From Angiostrongylus vasorum (Eukaryota > Nematoda > Chromadorea > Rhabditida > Metastrongylidae): a DNA stretch of 64,000 bases. Positions within the stretch are counted from its first letter, which is position 1, and the number at the start of each line of letters is the position of its first letter. Below the pieces are notes generated by a model. The model was not told where the DNA came from, did not search any database, and saw only the letters and a program-made list of their open reading frames with translations. Made by a program: the position numbers and the translations under genes. Location: NCBI GenBank assembly GCA_018806985.1, contig JADANN010000311.1:248001-312000 (forward strand), written 5' to 3'. Shown piece by piece: positions 34,809-47,797 of this stretch.

Positions 34809-36149
34809 TTTATGTACTACCGACGAAATTGTGAGGGAAGCAGAGCCATGTAAGTCCCACCCGTCATGCTTCTCAGTCATTTAGCCGTGGGAATTTTTCG
34901 GAATTAACGTGCAACATAAATCCACGTGTTCACAAGCACACCCACAGGACTATGCATAAGAATTGTTGCGTGTCTCCAATACGGATAATTCATTCAGCAA
35001 CAAGCAAGGACAGAGAATTCTACCGTGAATCAACCCATGTCTTTGTCTAAGAACACCTCTGGTTTGAGTGCAACTCCCGTATATGCTACCTTGGTACACG
35101 TCTTGTATCCTTGCCATTAACTCGTTAGGTATCCCTCAGATCATTGGAATACATGATTTCTTGTGTTCAGACACATGCTGTAGAAATCTAAGGTGCATTG
35201 CTATGAAATATCAGAGGTTAGACGCAAACAAATGGCAACTATCAGCCATCAACAAACTCCTGAAGCAAGTCATCTTTAGCATACTGCGAGAAGTCGACAG
35301 AGTATCTAATGGTCGATAGCCTTTCGAAAAATTAGAAGCTAGAGAACGATAAGTTTGATGGGTTATGTCAACATGTTTACGAAGTCCAGAGGAAACACCA
35401 CTGGCTGTCAATCTAGTCATCCGATGATCAACGTGGTAACCCTCTGCAAAATCATATAATCGATTCACAAATAATGAATGGTTGTAAAGCTACTATACAA
35501 AAAGGTTCACACTAAGTGAAGCATGAAGGTTAACTTCCTGCGCTAAGTCTGATTCGAATCTATCGTGCGTTGGCATGAACAAAAGCTTTGCTGATACTTT
35601 CCTCATATTGAAGAAAAACGTATTTCAATTGTATTATCAGCAGCTGTATCCAACAGAAAATAGAGTATTTGCTCTCTGGTACTCCTGTATATCTCGTTGA
35701 GAGATTTGAGCTTCGTAAATGAAGTATCAAGGTAAGTGTGAAACATGGCTTCCAACGTGGGATTGATGGCTTGATATGACAGGAAATCTACGATGTCTTG
35801 AATACAAGGAAAGCGTGCTACGTTCTATTACTTGCAAATCTATCCGCTATGAAATGTTATGACCCACATTCATTTCCATTTTTTCTCAGAAGTGATCCTC
35901 ATTTACCAATGATTCTTTTATCCTTATTGATGACAACTATCTAGTGATTCGTCCTTCATTCGACGGTGTTTCAAAATTTCTTCAGTATGCTCACATTCTT
36001 ACATCTGACTGCATACACAGTAAGTTTAATCGTCGCCAGCGGTTTACATATTCATATGAAAAAATTGTAAACAATTGGCTGTATGTTCTGTTGATTGATT
36101 ATTTAACTCTAGAATATGTTTGCCGCTTTCATAGCAAGTATTTTCTACT

Positions 36150-36405
36150 CTCAGTAAAAGAGACCTGTGACAAAATTAAAACCCACAGTAATGTTAAGAT
36201 ATTTGCAAAACTCCGGACCTCAAATGTCTGGTATGGATCGAACACGTTATCAACCTTCCCAGAGTTAGAGCGTTCACCACCACACCATGCAGGTGCTTGG
36301 TTCAAGGTGTCTGCGGTGCAAAGTTTTGCAAATATCTCAGCATTATTGTGGTTGTAATTCACATCATACCTTACCATGAAAAAGAATTGACAGTAAATAG
36401 AAAAC
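36150..36405. repeat. Family C short inverted-repeat (MITE-like) element
   Basis: TAAGATATTTGCAAAACTCC near 36196 and its inverse, TTTTGCAAATATCTCAGCAT near 36324, face each other. GTTCACCACCACACCATGC lies between. The same ends and inner block recur at 43205-43430 and 59230-59450. No transposase frame is present, so mobility would depend on another element. Confidence 0.55.
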
Positions 36406-36587
36406 AACCAAAGTTAGCACTTTTTTAACGAGATGTGCAACCGATGACCACAACATTTTCCAGGTTTTACTAGTCTTACCCCGACCAATGATTTGCCATT
36501 TGGTTTTCTTATTTAGAGTTTCTGTACTTCTTTGACGAAATGCATTGATCTTTATAGGTTTTGAATCAATATTGTCATATTTGAAGG

Positions 36588-36858
36588 AGCGTGTAGTGCA
36601 GTAGTTAGGGGTCCACTGTAAAGCACGGATGATCTATGCTTCGACCCAGCGTACCCAACTAACACAGACCGACAACGCTCTGTGGTTGGCAAATTGAGGC
36701 CATACTTGAACTGGATTGAAAATCACGAACTTAGTACGTCTTTAGGGTGCTCTAAGTCATTATATAGGTCGATATGTATTCAGTCATCTCTAATTAGCGG
36801 AATGGAATACATGGCGCATCCTTTAGGGATAGATCGACATCGAACACTTTACCATCCC
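36588..36858 (+). repeat. SINE-A copy upstream of the prolyl oligopeptidase
   Basis: Diverged copy with head GTGTAGTGCAGTAGTTAGGGG and 3' segment GGAATACATGGCGCATCC followed by TTTAGGGATAGATCGACATC. It ends only about 65 bases before the peptidase start codon, just before its acceptor. Confidence 0.65.
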
Positions 36859-36923
36859 ACCTGTGTTATTGATTGACTTTTTTTTTATTTAAGTTAGTAC
36901 GCCGTTCCTCGGTCTCCAGGAGA

Positions 36924-39900
36924 ATGAAGGCTTCAACTCCGATACAAATTTCGCCAACTACGTATCCTGTTGCTCGTTATGATGAAACGATTGTCGATAA
37001 TTTTCATGGAACAAAGGTATTTCTTTTGTTTTTATGTCCCTGTTGGACACATTTATTCATAACTCTTATTTTTTTCCGGTGAATTCATCCAAATGACCTG
37101 TTTCATTTGACTTTATGTTAATCGTCAAGTAAATCATGCCAACTCTAGTAAAGTCTTTAGTCATACTTGTCATTTGTAAAATTTATCCTGCAGGTTCTGC
37201 TCGCCCTAGGGCAACGAAAAGCCTCACTTTCATGCATCTGTATTTATTTCCCCATCTTTGGTGAAAAGATGCTTGTTGGAGTTCCCAAAAAATAAAATTT
37301 GAGTGACAAAATATGTGGAGTTAAGGTAGATTTCGTAAATCTTAAAAATTTTATTATCTTCATTTTCCAGGTTGCCGACCCGTATCGCTGGATGGAGGAT
37401 CCAGATGCACTCGAAACGCGTAAATTTGTAGATGAGCTCAATGCGATCTCAGAGCCGTTTCTTGCTCAAGCTCCAAGTCGTGATAAGATTAGGCAACGGT
37501 TGGTGTGGTGTTATCATCCATCTAAGTAGTTGATGAGGCGCGTGTAGCGCAGCGATCGGAGGCGCTCTGCAATACACGTGGGATCGGTCCCCGTACCCGA
37601 GGCTCACCAACCCTTCCATCCCTCTGAAGTCGGCGAATTGGTACCAGACTTGTCTGGCAGGATAGCAGCACTGGCTCGATACATCGGTAGGCCACCGCGA
37701 GTCATTGTAAAGTTCAGAGATGCATTCGATCACCTCTAAACGATGCTTAATGAAGCCGAATGCATGGCACATCCCTCAGGGATTGGTTAACGTCGAGAGC
37801 TTTATCCTTTAGAGCTTTTAAATTATTGGTTTCATCCATCTACGAAAAATATCTTAGATTAACTGAACTCTGGGATTACGAGAAGTACAGCTGTACATCT
37901 AAGCGGGGAGATTTTTACTACTATAGCTACAACTCCGGACTTCAAAATCAGTCTGTTATTTATCAGCAGAAGACATTAATTGATAAAGGCGACATTTTTT
38001 TGGATCCGAATACACCTGATGGGACTACATCAATTAGGTGACCACTTATCGGCTTTTTTGAGACTTTAAATCGTAAATTTTAAACCAAATATTACTGTGA
38101 TATTTACTGATATGTGAGTTCTTGGAGCTGTACCTAATTACAAAATCGTTGTAGAATTTCCGAATGGACGAGCGATGGGTCGATTTTAGCATATGGATTA
38201 AGTGAAAGGGGAAGCGACTGGGTTACTGTGAAGGTGAAGTTGCGACAGTATCTTTTAAAATATTTATGTTTTGTCGTTTTATGTGTAAAACGCCAAGATA
38301 GGTAGAAGCATTCCTGTATTACCACATCTTCTTAGGAAGTAGCGCAGAATATTTCAAATTTCTTCAATTTTAGTTTCGTGGAGCAGACAAAAAAGATTTA
38401 AGTGATGTTATCGAGGGTGTTAAACATTCTTCGCTGTCTTGGCTGAAGGATAATTCTGGATTGTTTTACTGCAAGTATCCAGAGCATAAGACACTCCATG
38501 AAGGCACATCTGTGGAGAAACACAAGTATCATTCTCTCTATTTTCATCGCATGGGCACACATTGCGTGCAAGATGTATTAGTTTACGATCGCAGAGATAA
38601 TGCTGATTATATGATCGGAGGGACAGTGACAGAAGATGGTCGGTTCCTTATCATTGATGTTTCACGCGGATGTGATATGTACAACATGTTGTACTATTAC
38701 GATTTGTCAAATTTCAATGGTTCAATTGGGAAAATTATTCCGACACCACTGTTCGACAAACTGGATGGAAAATATGAGGTTATGCTATTTCTACAATATA
38801 TGCTAAAAAACACCTCCCAACGGTTTGCCGCCTCATCGCGGCTGGGTGTTCTTGGGTGTCGGGCTGCGATGTACAGCGGAGGGATTCATACCCCCAGCAG
38901 GGTCTCCCAAGCTGAGAAGGAGTCCGGCGTTTCCATCAGGAAGCCCAACTAAGAGTAATCCAATACCAGGATCTGCCACCGTCCTGGTATCAAACTAGTC
39001 GCATGGTGGCAAATCACCCTCTGATCCACAAAGGTCTGCGACTGCCTGTAGTGGAGACGACCTTGGGCGGACTTTGGCCAGCCTGACCTCGGGATTCCAG
39101 AGAACCACGGACGCTAAACCGGTAAAACTCCGAAAAATTGGAGGTTATGCTGGGATGCGCACAATTAGTGAGGACGGGCCGTCCAAGTATCCAAGTAGTG
39201 GAGCAATGCAAAATTTTGCTAGAGAAATATATCCATTTTGTAAACCAGAAGTAGATGTTAATACAATTGATTTCGATTTGAAAACTCATATAATTCCATA
39301 GTTTTAGTGAGCTACGACCGTCTTGAGGTTCTGTTGTCACATTGGATTTTCTTTATTACAGTACGTCGATCACGATGACAACTCTATGCTTATACATACC
39401 AATTACAATGCTCCCATGTTTAAACTTATTCGAGTGTCACTGAATGATCGTTCGACCAGGGAAGTAGTGCCAGAAAATCCTCACCATATGTTGTATTGGG
39501 CTGTTCCAGTAGCTGGTGATCGTCTAGTTCTCTGTTATATTGAGGACGTAAAGGTGTGATGACCACCTTTTTTCTGCTCTTTTTACTTCTTCAGCTTACA
39601 ATTCTCGTTCGATGTTATTGTTTATTCAATTTCAGAACACGTTATATGTTCACAATCTCAACTCAGGCACACTGCTGTATCCTATACCATTGAAAATCGG
39701 GTAAAACTTGCAATTTTGATTACTTTTTCAGTGTTACTTATTTTTTTGCTTAACAGAATCTTGTAGTATTTCAGGTCAGTTTCTGGATTTTTTGGTAGGA
39801 AGGCACTCCACGAAGTATTTTTTTCTTACGAGTCTTTTACCGTGCCCACCATTGTTTATCATGTCGATTTTGCCTCTGTTGATAAGAAGAGTGCTCCTAA

Positions 39901-41574
39901 AGTTAAAGTACGTGCTGGTGCTATGGTTAATTTTTGTGTGTCAGTAGTAATAGACTGTTATGAAATTAAACGAGTGGGACTCGATAACATTGCTGTTTGT
40001 ATTGAGGAGTAAGGTGCATAGGGTTTGTGATAGCACGTTAGAATAATCCGTTAAAGAAGCCCGATGTCGTTTCAGGAGTTGCGAAGGGTTAATGTGAAGG
40101 GGATGGATGAGGATCAATTTTCAGTTGAACAGGTGTTTTTCGAAAGCAAGGATAAGACCAAGGTATGGAACAACATTTCGTTTAAAAAAAGTACTTTATT
40201 TTTTTAATAACTGCGCAACTGTTGCATTAGTTTCAGAAAATAAAGATTCCTTTGTTGTCTTCTTTCAGCTGATCACTTCTGTACCCAACTGTTGTAATTG
40301 AAATCATCTGATCTTTGCAACTTTCCAGGTTCCCATGTACATCCTGTCCCTAAAAGACACTTCCAGAGACGGTACTACACCTACAATACTGAACGGCTAT
40401 GGAGGATTTAACGTTTCCGACATGCCATATTTCTCTATCAGCCGCCTGTTTTTTGTGAGACATTTTGGCGGTGTTATAGCGTGTGCGAACCTTCGTGGTG
40501 GAAGTGAATACGGGGAGAATTGGCATATGAGTGGAATGCGAGAAAACAAGCAAAATGTCTTCGATGATTTCATTTCGGCTGCAGAATATCTAATAAGTCA
40601 CGAATACACATGTAGTAAGAAGTGAGACATCGTTCTGTTCACTTTACTATGATATTGCTTTTTATCGGTCTTCTGACAGGATTTTTACGTGTTTAAAAGA
40701 ATGGTTTGTGAAAAATACTAATTGTGAGTTACGTGCAGTAACTTTTCAGCTGCTTGATATTCCTTTCCAGCTTTCAATTTCTAGTAGCGTTTGCTTTCAG
40801 ATTGGCCATTCATGGTGGCTCAAACGGAGGCTTATTGGTTGCAGCTTGCTCACAGCAGCGGCCTGAACTTTATGGCGCTGTGTTGAATCGTGTTGGGTGT
40901 GTGTTTTTCTATGATGACAAATTTATCCAAGTTCGCACTAGCCGTCTAAGAAAAATGCCTTGTAATGTGCATTAATGCCATGGTATTGCAGAGTGATGGA
41001 CATGCTTCGTTTCCACAAGTTCACTATCGGCGGAGCTTGGATACCAGAATACGGTAATCCTGATGTAGCAGAGGACTTTAAGTTCATTTACAAGTTGGTT
41101 TATTCGTTATTATCTGAGTTCCTACAGTTCTGCAGTATTTTTTTATGTGTATTATGTTTTGCTGTGGTCTTATCGAATATGTAGTCGTCTAAAATGTCTA
41201 TTTAGATACTCTCCTCTGCATAACATCCGTTTTCCCGATCAAGGGCAATGGCCATCCACTTTGATGATGACTGCTGATCACGATGACCGTGTAGTTCCTT
41301 GTCATACTTTGAAGTATGTTGCGACGTTGTACGAAAAGGTAACCAAGTCATTGATTAATACAAATGTTCGATGAGTTCGGATATCTCTTCCATTATCCTT
41401 GGTGAGTTCACCTTCCAGGCCAAGCACCACACTATGCAAAACAATCCACTTCTAGTACGTGTCGAAGTAAATGCTGGTCATGGTGCAGGAAAACCTACAA
41501 CAAAGCTGATTGCTGAAATCGTAGACATGTACAGCTTCCTTCAAAGAGTTATAGACATTAAGTGGAAAGACTAG
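36924..41574 (+). CDS. Prolyl oligopeptidase (prolyl endopeptidase, family S9A)
   Basis: This cytosolic serine peptidase cuts short peptides after proline. Exons: 36924-37016, 37371-37498, 37858-38037, 38155-38233, 38374-38778, 39362-39553, 39636-39700, 39775-39907, 40076-40162, 40329-40621, 40801-40896, 40992-41093, 41206-41338, 41419-41574. All phases agree and give 713 residues, the usual family length (about 710). Residues 1-75 and about 430-713 form the alpha/beta hydrolase, with a seven-bladed propeller between. The triad is Ser559 (HGGSNGG), Asp644 (TADHDDRVV, with the substrate-binding Arg646 after it) and His683 (NAGHGAGKP). [16 protein letters not shown] and [12 protein letters not shown] mark the N-terminus. 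No signal peptide is seen. An acceptor-like TTTTATTTAAG ends 31 bases before the ATG and suits trans-splicing. Introns hold SINE-A (intron 2) and family B (intron 5) copies. Every key residue is present, so the enzyme should be active. Confidence 0.95.
37533..37812 (+). repeat. SINE-A copy in prolyl oligopeptidase intron 2
   Basis: Near-consensus copy: GGCGCGTGTAGCGCAGCGAT head, GTGGGATCGGTCCCCGTACCC B-box region, and TCGAGAGCTTTATCCTTTAG at the end. It ends about 45 bases before the acceptor of exon 3 and so takes up most of the intron. Confidence 0.9.
38812..39206 (+). repeat. Family B copy in prolyl oligopeptidase intron 5
   Basis: Full-length copy starting CACCTCCCAACGGTTTGCC and ending GGGCCGTCCAAGTATCCAAG. 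It accounts for two thirds of the intron between 38778 and 39362. The open frame that runs from exon 5 into it is a read-through, not protein. Confidence 0.9.
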
Positions 41575-41752
41575 TTAGCTATTTATTTTACTGTTGTTGT
41601 TGTTGTTGCCGTTGTTGTGTAGTAGGTGAAGCCTGTTCAAGCAGAACCTTTGTTCTTTTCCTGTTTATCATGAAATTTCACAAGAGGTAGAGGTGAAAAG
41701 ATGATATCTTTGCCCTGTCGGCTATTCTTCTGCAATGATCTTAATTTTGAAT

Positions 41753-41758
41753 AATAAA
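41753..41758 (+). other. Poly(A) signal of the prolyl oligopeptidase gene
   Basis: An exact AATAAA about 180 bases after the stop codon at 41572-41574, the first one downstream. Confidence 0.6.
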
Positions 41759-41985
41759 TATTTCAGATGTGCGATTTGATGGCTATACAGCATATAGGGA
41801 GATTAGGAAGGCCCCGTTGTATTTCGCAACGTATTGCAAATTCAGCGTGATCTCGTATAAATGCACCGTAATTAGTAAATTTCTTTGATTTCATATACTG
41901 TTGCTTCCAATTATTTACACCACTAGTTTACAATAGTACACCATAGCTCCCGTAACTCCTTAGATACTTCTGTCCATATGGCTCT

Positions 41986-42358
41986 CCTCCCAACGATTTA
42001 CTGCCTCATCGTGGTTGGGAGGTGTTCCCGAGTGTCGGTTTGCGATGTACAGCGGGGCGGATTCATCCCCCGGCAGGGTCTCGCAAGCTGGGAAGGAGTC
42101 CGGCGTCTCCATCAGGAAGCCTAGCTAAGAGTGAACCAATACCAGGATCCACCACCTTCCTGGTATCAAGCTAGTGACATGGTGGCAAATCTTCCTCTGA
42201 TCCACAAGGAGTGGTCTACCTGTGGTAGTGACGACCTGGGGCAGACTTTGGCCAGGGTCCACAAGTTCGAAGAATGGAAATTATGCTGAGGCCCTCACAA
42301 CCAGTGAAGGCGGGCCATCCAATAATCCATCCAATTATCCATGCAAGTAAGTAAGTAT
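41986..42358 (+). repeat. Family B copy with AAGT tail
   Basis: Starts CTCCTCCCAACGATTTACTGCC and ends with GCAAGTAAGTAAGTA after GGGCCATCCAATAATCC. It lies about 230 bases behind the peptidase poly(A) signal. Confidence 0.9.
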
Positions 42359-42757
42359 GTGACTGTTTCCGTAATTTCACAAGCCAACACGGTATTTGAA
42401 CCCTGACCTATGGGCAAGAATGGGTTCTTGTAAAGTAAAGAAAATTCTCTAGTTTAGTTAAACTATCACCACAGGTTTTTCCATGGCTAGATGAAAGAAA
42501 TCGAACGTAGCCAACACTGATTAGTCGGGAACTGTCACACTGTAGTGTTACCGAAGATCAAGTCGCACGTTTCATAGGTTGTCGTGAATGAAATTGGAGA
42601 CTGATACCCCACATTATCCATAATACTTATGGGACTTTATAGGTAAAGACTTTGGTTTTTAAAAATCTCTATCACTTCTTAGACTTAAAATGTCTCCTAA
42701 AGAATAGCTAAGACGACCCCAAAACTGTTAGATGGCTATCAACGATATCACCTATAA

Positions 42758-43032
42758 AGGATAAAAGGATAAAGCTCTCGGCGTTGATCAATCCCTGAGG
42801 GATGGCCATGGATTCGACTTCATTAAGTATCACTGGAGATGATTCAATGCATATCTGACCTTTACAATAACTCGCGGTGGCCTACCGATGTATCGAGCCA
42901 GTGCTGATATCCTCCCAGACAACTCTGGTACCAATTTGGCGGCTCCGGAGGGATGGAACGCTTGGTGGGCCATGGGCGCGGCGAGCGATTCCACGTGTGT
43001 ATTACAGGGCGCCTCCGACCACTGCTCCACAC
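42758..43032 (-). repeat. SINE-A copy
   Basis: Minus-strand copy. Its B-box region reads GTGGAATCGCTCGCCGCGCCC, and the 3' end (plus strand GGATAAAGCTCTCGGCGTTG) is well kept. Confidence 0.85.
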
Positions 43033-43204
43033 TGGGCTGTAGGAACTGTGACGTGACAGCTAAAGCTGTAAAAAACATGTAATTTTGGACATCTCAGCGG
43101 TGAACTGAATAGTAATTTCAGCGCGATTGAAATTGCGATTATAATACAGCCTCAGCTTAGCTGGGTTCGTTGCCGATTTGGGCTTCCCAGATCAATCCCG
43201 CTGA

Positions 43205-43430
43205 CGGGTGATGCTGATGGCAAAAAGATCGATAGAACTAGCTGAGAGACAGGCGAAACGAAGGACCCGCATGGTGTGGTGGTGAACGCGTTACTCCCCG
43301 GAAAGGACAATAGCGCGTTCGTTCCCCACCATAAGCACCTGCGGTCCAGAGTTTTGCAAATATCTCAGCTTCGTTGAAGTTATATTTCACAATATACCCT
43401 GCCATCAAAAAAGAGTAGGCAGTAGGCAAA
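43205..43430. repeat. Family C short inverted-repeat element
   Basis: Contains GGTGTGGTGGTGAACGCG (inverse of the block at 36150) and the right end AGAGTTTTGCAAATATCTCAG, followed by CCTGCCATCAAAAAAGAGTAGGC. The left inverted end is worn. Orientation is opposite for the inner block. Confidence 0.5.
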
Positions 43431-43469
43431 AAAGGCTAAAAATAGCTCGTAGTCTTCTCACGAATCTTC

Positions 43470-44130
43470 CTTAGTGTGCCAGTCACGTTTGGGTAGGTTT
43501 CCATCCAGAATATTCTGTTCATATACAGCTCGACTTTTCCTTCTTGGTCGATGAGATGAATTCTTTTCCAGTTTACGGCCGAATCGAATCTTCACGCCAA
43601 GAAGTCGGTGATCGGATCCAGTGCAGAATGATGGGACTGCCGATGTGTCAACTGGGCACCATCTTCTGCTTGTGAAAATATGATAGATCTTGCATGAATA
43701 GTGCCACTAGGAAACTCCAATGTACAGCGGCGACTCTCCTTCTGAAAAAATGGATTTCCGTGGAAGTGGTGTGCCCTGGACAGATTCCCGCAAGACGGTT
43801 TCCTTTCTCATTCCTTCCTTCTAATTCAAAGTTTTCGACTTTTTGATTCTTTATCCGCTCTCGTTGGCCTTTGCTACTGTGGCGTTGAAGTCTCCGATAA
43901 TAAATTTGTAATAGGATTCTACAAATCGGCAAGGTGGGGAAATTAATAGATGAATGACGAAGACTACACCACCGACATTTCATGACGGACCTTTTCTCCA
44001 TAAATAACAAGGGTGGCATTGTTTAATTGATGTATATCGGTCTTCTAGCTTTTTGTTTTTGTGGAGCGATCATATGGAATTTGATACGATCGGCTTGTTC
44101 AAAAAGAGCGTAAAGGTCAGCGTCTAAGGA
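43470..44130 (-). mobile_element. RTE-type LINE endonuclease fragment
   Basis: On the minus strand, short stretches such as GNRLAGICPGH-like residues, a GDFNAT-like site near 43885, and SFCTGSDHRLLGVKIRF near 43600 match the endonuclease region of RTE elements, especially the subfamily at 3760-6350. Frameshifts break it up. The reverse transcriptase is missing. Confidence 0.65.
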
Positions 44131-44320
44131 GATCTGTTTTGGTGCTTTGGTATATGTGTGGAATAAGAAACAATCTCCATGGTATGTCGTTGGTGGTTTG
44201 TCAGATTAGGGTTCCAGTGGCACCCTGCCTTAAGCGAGTATTATTATCAATGATTAGTAGTTAATAACTAACTGATAATAACATTTAATGTTAATATTTA
44301 TTATTTGCTATTATTTATTT

Positions 44321-44470
44321 GGTGGCGAATAGCACAGTGGTAGTGATGCCGGTCATCAAGAGTACGCTGCTGGTTCGATCCCAACCCTAACTCATCAAGC
44401 CTTTCATCCTCCTGGAGTCGGGAAATTGGAACCGGACTTGTCTCGGAAAAAATCACTCTCTGCTATCCAG
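44321..44470 (+). repeat. SINE-A head, truncated
   Basis: TGGCGAATAGCACAGTGGTAG fits an A box and GCTGGTTCGATCCCAACCC a near-perfect B box. The body follows to CCGGACTTGTCTCGG and then diverges. The 3' family end is absent. Confidence 0.6.
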
Positions 44471-46162
44471 CTGAGATCTCTCTAGCCCAGCAATCTTAGG
44501 ACTCCAAAGAAAGTCGACTCGACCAGCATTCAACAACATTTAAGATGACATGAAAATCCTCAAGCACCAGCCGAAACCACACGTAAAAGTTCAAGGACCT
44601 TCGTGGATGATGGATGCGAGGAAACGAATCGAATGCGAAAAGTGCTGGGATCCGCACAGTAGACATGAAGGACATAAAAAATATTTATCTAATATTAAAT
44701 GCAATTAATTGAACAGTTAATTCAAGCAAGTAGATAGAGAGGTAAAATAAATTTAAGAAAATCATTAAATTTAAGAGTTGGATGATTTGAGGAATTTCAT
44801 TGAAAATTCGTATTGATTTCAAAGACGTGTGTTCGTGTATCTTTCTTTTCTCTTCAGCTCTTTACTGTGCTTTTCTCTGACGATACAACATATTCAATAT
44901 TATTATTATATTATTTGAACATTCGACGCACTGCTTTTCCCACGATCTGTTTGGGTATATAGTTGTAGCCAGAATGTGAACAGCAAAAAAATTCCAGCAA
45001 TTTCTTTGGATATCCTGAATGAATTCTCATAATTAGTTTTGATAAAAGCGTTTCTTTAATTGCGGTATACGTTATTTCTTTGCGAACTAAAGATCACATT
45101 CATCGTGGAGAATGATGAAGAACACAAGTAAAAAAAAAGTACTCCATATTGCATTCTAAACGGGTAAGGCACATTGGATATCAAGTGTGGTGCTCAAACT
45201 AGATTTTTCGAACAAATTTCTTATGAACTGAATTCGAGAACTCATGTCTGCTGTTACTTTAGTCCTTTTCATCATGAAGCTACCGTTTCGTGGGTATGGG
45301 TTGAATAATTCTATGCATTTGTCCGCCTACTTCGTTTCATAAAATCAATGTGAGCCTAGTTGAGTATATGCATATTGTTCAGTTAATTACTTATAAAATT
45401 GTTTTACATGATAGGTTTACCTCATCCACGCCTACGCATTTCTGTACTGTTTAGCTTTTAGTTTTCATTAAATCCTATATAAGGCAAGATTTCGCCTTAC
45501 GCATAGGACACATTTCTCATCTGTGATTCAGTTAATCATCAAGAAACATGAGCGAGCACTGGGAAACTCCATTTATGCACCAAAACTGAGCTTCACTCGC
45601 TCCACAAACGTGACAACGGTAACAGATTCTGTCGAGCGCTCTTCATTTTTTACTGTGCTTGGCACTAACTTTAGTACTAATTGTGCGCAGGTTTCATCCG
45701 TAGGCACTCTTAGGTAGGCATTCGAATGAAAGTATAACAGAGAACTAGATTGTTGTAAAATATTTTGAATATAAAAGGATAAAAAATGCTAAAATTTTGT
45801 TAATAGTTCATATTCTGCTGGAAAAAAAATTATTGTTGAAAGGAAAGAGACCTGTTTAGCTTTATTATTTTAGTACATTTTGAAAAGGGTCGTGATATGG
45901 TTTTCAACTTGTAGCAGTCTTAGCATCAAATGCTTTTATCGGGTCACCATCGGATACCTTAAGCACCACTCGCGACGGTGGATAATTTCGTGCTTGTTAG
46001 GAATTTATAGACTTTTGAAAAAACACGATCATTTTTCGATAGCTAGGAAGAGTGAGAGGTTGACAACATGACAGGATTGAAATAGAGATTTCACTCTATC
46101 GTTTTATGGTTATGAATGATGTGTACCCTACTGTTTAGTGTGTGTTACTATAGTCCGATGGA
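44471..46162. other. Gene-free AT-rich stretch
   Basis: I see no exon series, repeat family or RNA gene. The frames at 45523-45717 and 45880-46071 are short and unsupported. Confidence 0.4.
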
Positions 46163-46441
46163 CGCGTGTGGCGCAGTGGTCGGAGGCACCCCTGCAACAC
46201 ACGTGGAATCGGTCCCCGTACCCGTGGTTCATCAACCGTTCCATCTCTACGGGGTCGGCAAATTAATACCAGACTTGTTTCGAAGGATAACATCACTGTC
46301 TCGATACATCGGTAGGCCACCCCGAGTCATTGTAAAGGCCAGATATGTGCATTCAATTGCTTCCAAACGATGCTTAATGAGGTCGAATGCGTGACGCCTC
46401 GCTCAGGGGATTGATCAACGCCGAGAGCTCTATCCTTTTTA
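46163..46441 (+). repeat. SINE-A copy, near-consensus
   Basis: GGACGCGTGTGGCGCAGTGG head and GTGGAATCGGTCCCCGTACCC B-box region; ends AACGCCGAGAGCTCTATCC. The head and tail are both present. Confidence 0.9.
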
Positions 46442-47143
46442 TCATTTTTGCTGTAGTCCATCGTCCAAACACATTGCCGTCAGAATTTGGAAGGATTTGA
46501 CAGCTTGTGTTGAGTCCATTTAGGAATTATTTGTACTTGCACATTCCTTACAATACTAACTATATTGTCGTTATTAAGATGAAATAACAGTTAATTGCTA
46601 GTTAAATTACCAGTCAGTTAACTTTTTCGGGAATAGGATTTTTTCCCAAGATCAACATTCTATTATTTTTTTCAGCAATCGCGAGGTTGTTATACAGCAC
46701 ACGTTTACTTCCGTACAAAAAGAACACATACAACACAACGGTAGCTGACGTTTTGGCAGTATCGCCTTTTCAGGGCTTAGAAGGGTACACTTTTGCATAA
46801 TTTACTAGGTCAAAGGCTTCAACAGTACAAACAGAAAGATGAAAACCTGAACGATAACTACACGGTCATCGGTTTTTCGGAAAACGCACTGTTTTTCACT
46901 AGCTTTCCACCAAGGGAGAACAGCCGCTAATAGTCGCACATGGTTGATGACTGCATCACCACAGATCAAAAATCATTCCTGAGATACGAAGCTAGATTAC
47001 GTGTTGCTTCTGGGCATTCTTCTCTGCTATTCATTCTCAGATTCTTGGCACTTATCCAAAAAGCGTCGAGAAGTTTGCTCGTTGGTGTTTTGGGATGCTG
47101 TGCGAGGATAGCGACTTCTATACCGAAGTCGTCTCCCGCAATG

Positions 47144-47528
47144 CTATTGTATTCTATGCGTCCCTAGTGGCGTACCTTGTCTTACTTTTTGTTTACCATC
47201 TAGGTGCTCTTTTATACTGTTACATAATGGTCTGCGCGTTCCACTATTATATTCATCTCCGCACGTACTACAAAAGATCAGGCATATCGTACCTGAACTC
47301 AAGCAGTCACAGTCCCTGCCATAGGCGCAAATTACGTTCGCACGTAAAGTCATATGGGATGTTACGAACTAGTTGACAACGAAAAGTATTCGGTGGTATT
47401 TCAATTATCGCTACCGATTCCTCCAGACCTCCCCTTCTTAAGCATCGTTTATGGCTACACTTTCTTAATCGACGCTTTTTGGATAAGTGCCAAGAATCTG
47501 AGAATGAATAGCAGGAAAGAATTCCCAA
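47144..47528 (-). pseudogene. Frameshifted GIY-YIG fragment of a Penelope-like element
   Basis: On the minus strand, a first frame (47528-47307) encodes KCSHKRCLRRGGLEESV, a homologue of the KRCLRRTGLENSV in the copy at 1780. A frame change follows near 47320. The second frame (47353-47144) gives GRDCDCLSSGT, STCGDEYNSGTRRPLC and SIKEHLDGKQK. The YVGETGRP motif has become YNSGTRRP, so the domain is damaged. The helix EHLDGKQK, lost in the first copy, is kept here. Confidence 0.65.
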
Positions 47529-47757
47529 AGGTAATATGTGATCTAGCCTCGTGTCTCAGGATTGGTTTTTGTTCTGTGGTGGTGCAGTCATCAACCATAT
47601 GCGACTCTTAGCGGCTGTTCTTCTTCGGTGGTAAGCTTGTGAAAAACGGTGCATTTTTCGAAAAGCTGTAGATCGTGTAATTATCTTCCAGATTTTCATC
47701 TTTCTGTTTGTGCTGTTGAAGCGCTTGACCTAGTAAATTACATATTAGTGTACCCTT

Positions 47758-47797
47758 CCAGGCTCTGAAGAAGGCAATGCTGCCGAAACGTGAACTA
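47758..47797 (+). ncRNA. Hammerhead-like motif, cleavage site altered
   Basis: Order: GGCT, CTGAAGA, A, a perfect GGCA/TGCC stem with loop ATGC, GAAA, CGTG, AACT. The helix II stem is intact. The expected cleavage base C is G, and helix I is weakened (AACT for AGCT), so cleavage is unlikely. Confidence 0.35.

Larger units (their letters stand above)
32200..36587. other. Gene-free stretch between PIX and the prolyl oligopeptidase
   Basis: Only repeats are recognisable here (family B at 32750, SINE-A at 34538, family C at 36150). Minus-strand frames at 33842-34039 and 35211-35468 are open but lack recognisable motifs, and no splice partners were found. No exact AATAAA lies close behind the PIX stop. 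Confidence 0.45.

Noticed and set aside
35211..35468. Minus-strand open frame of 85 codons
   Set aside because: No recognisable domain; flanking sequence in the same frame is full of stops.
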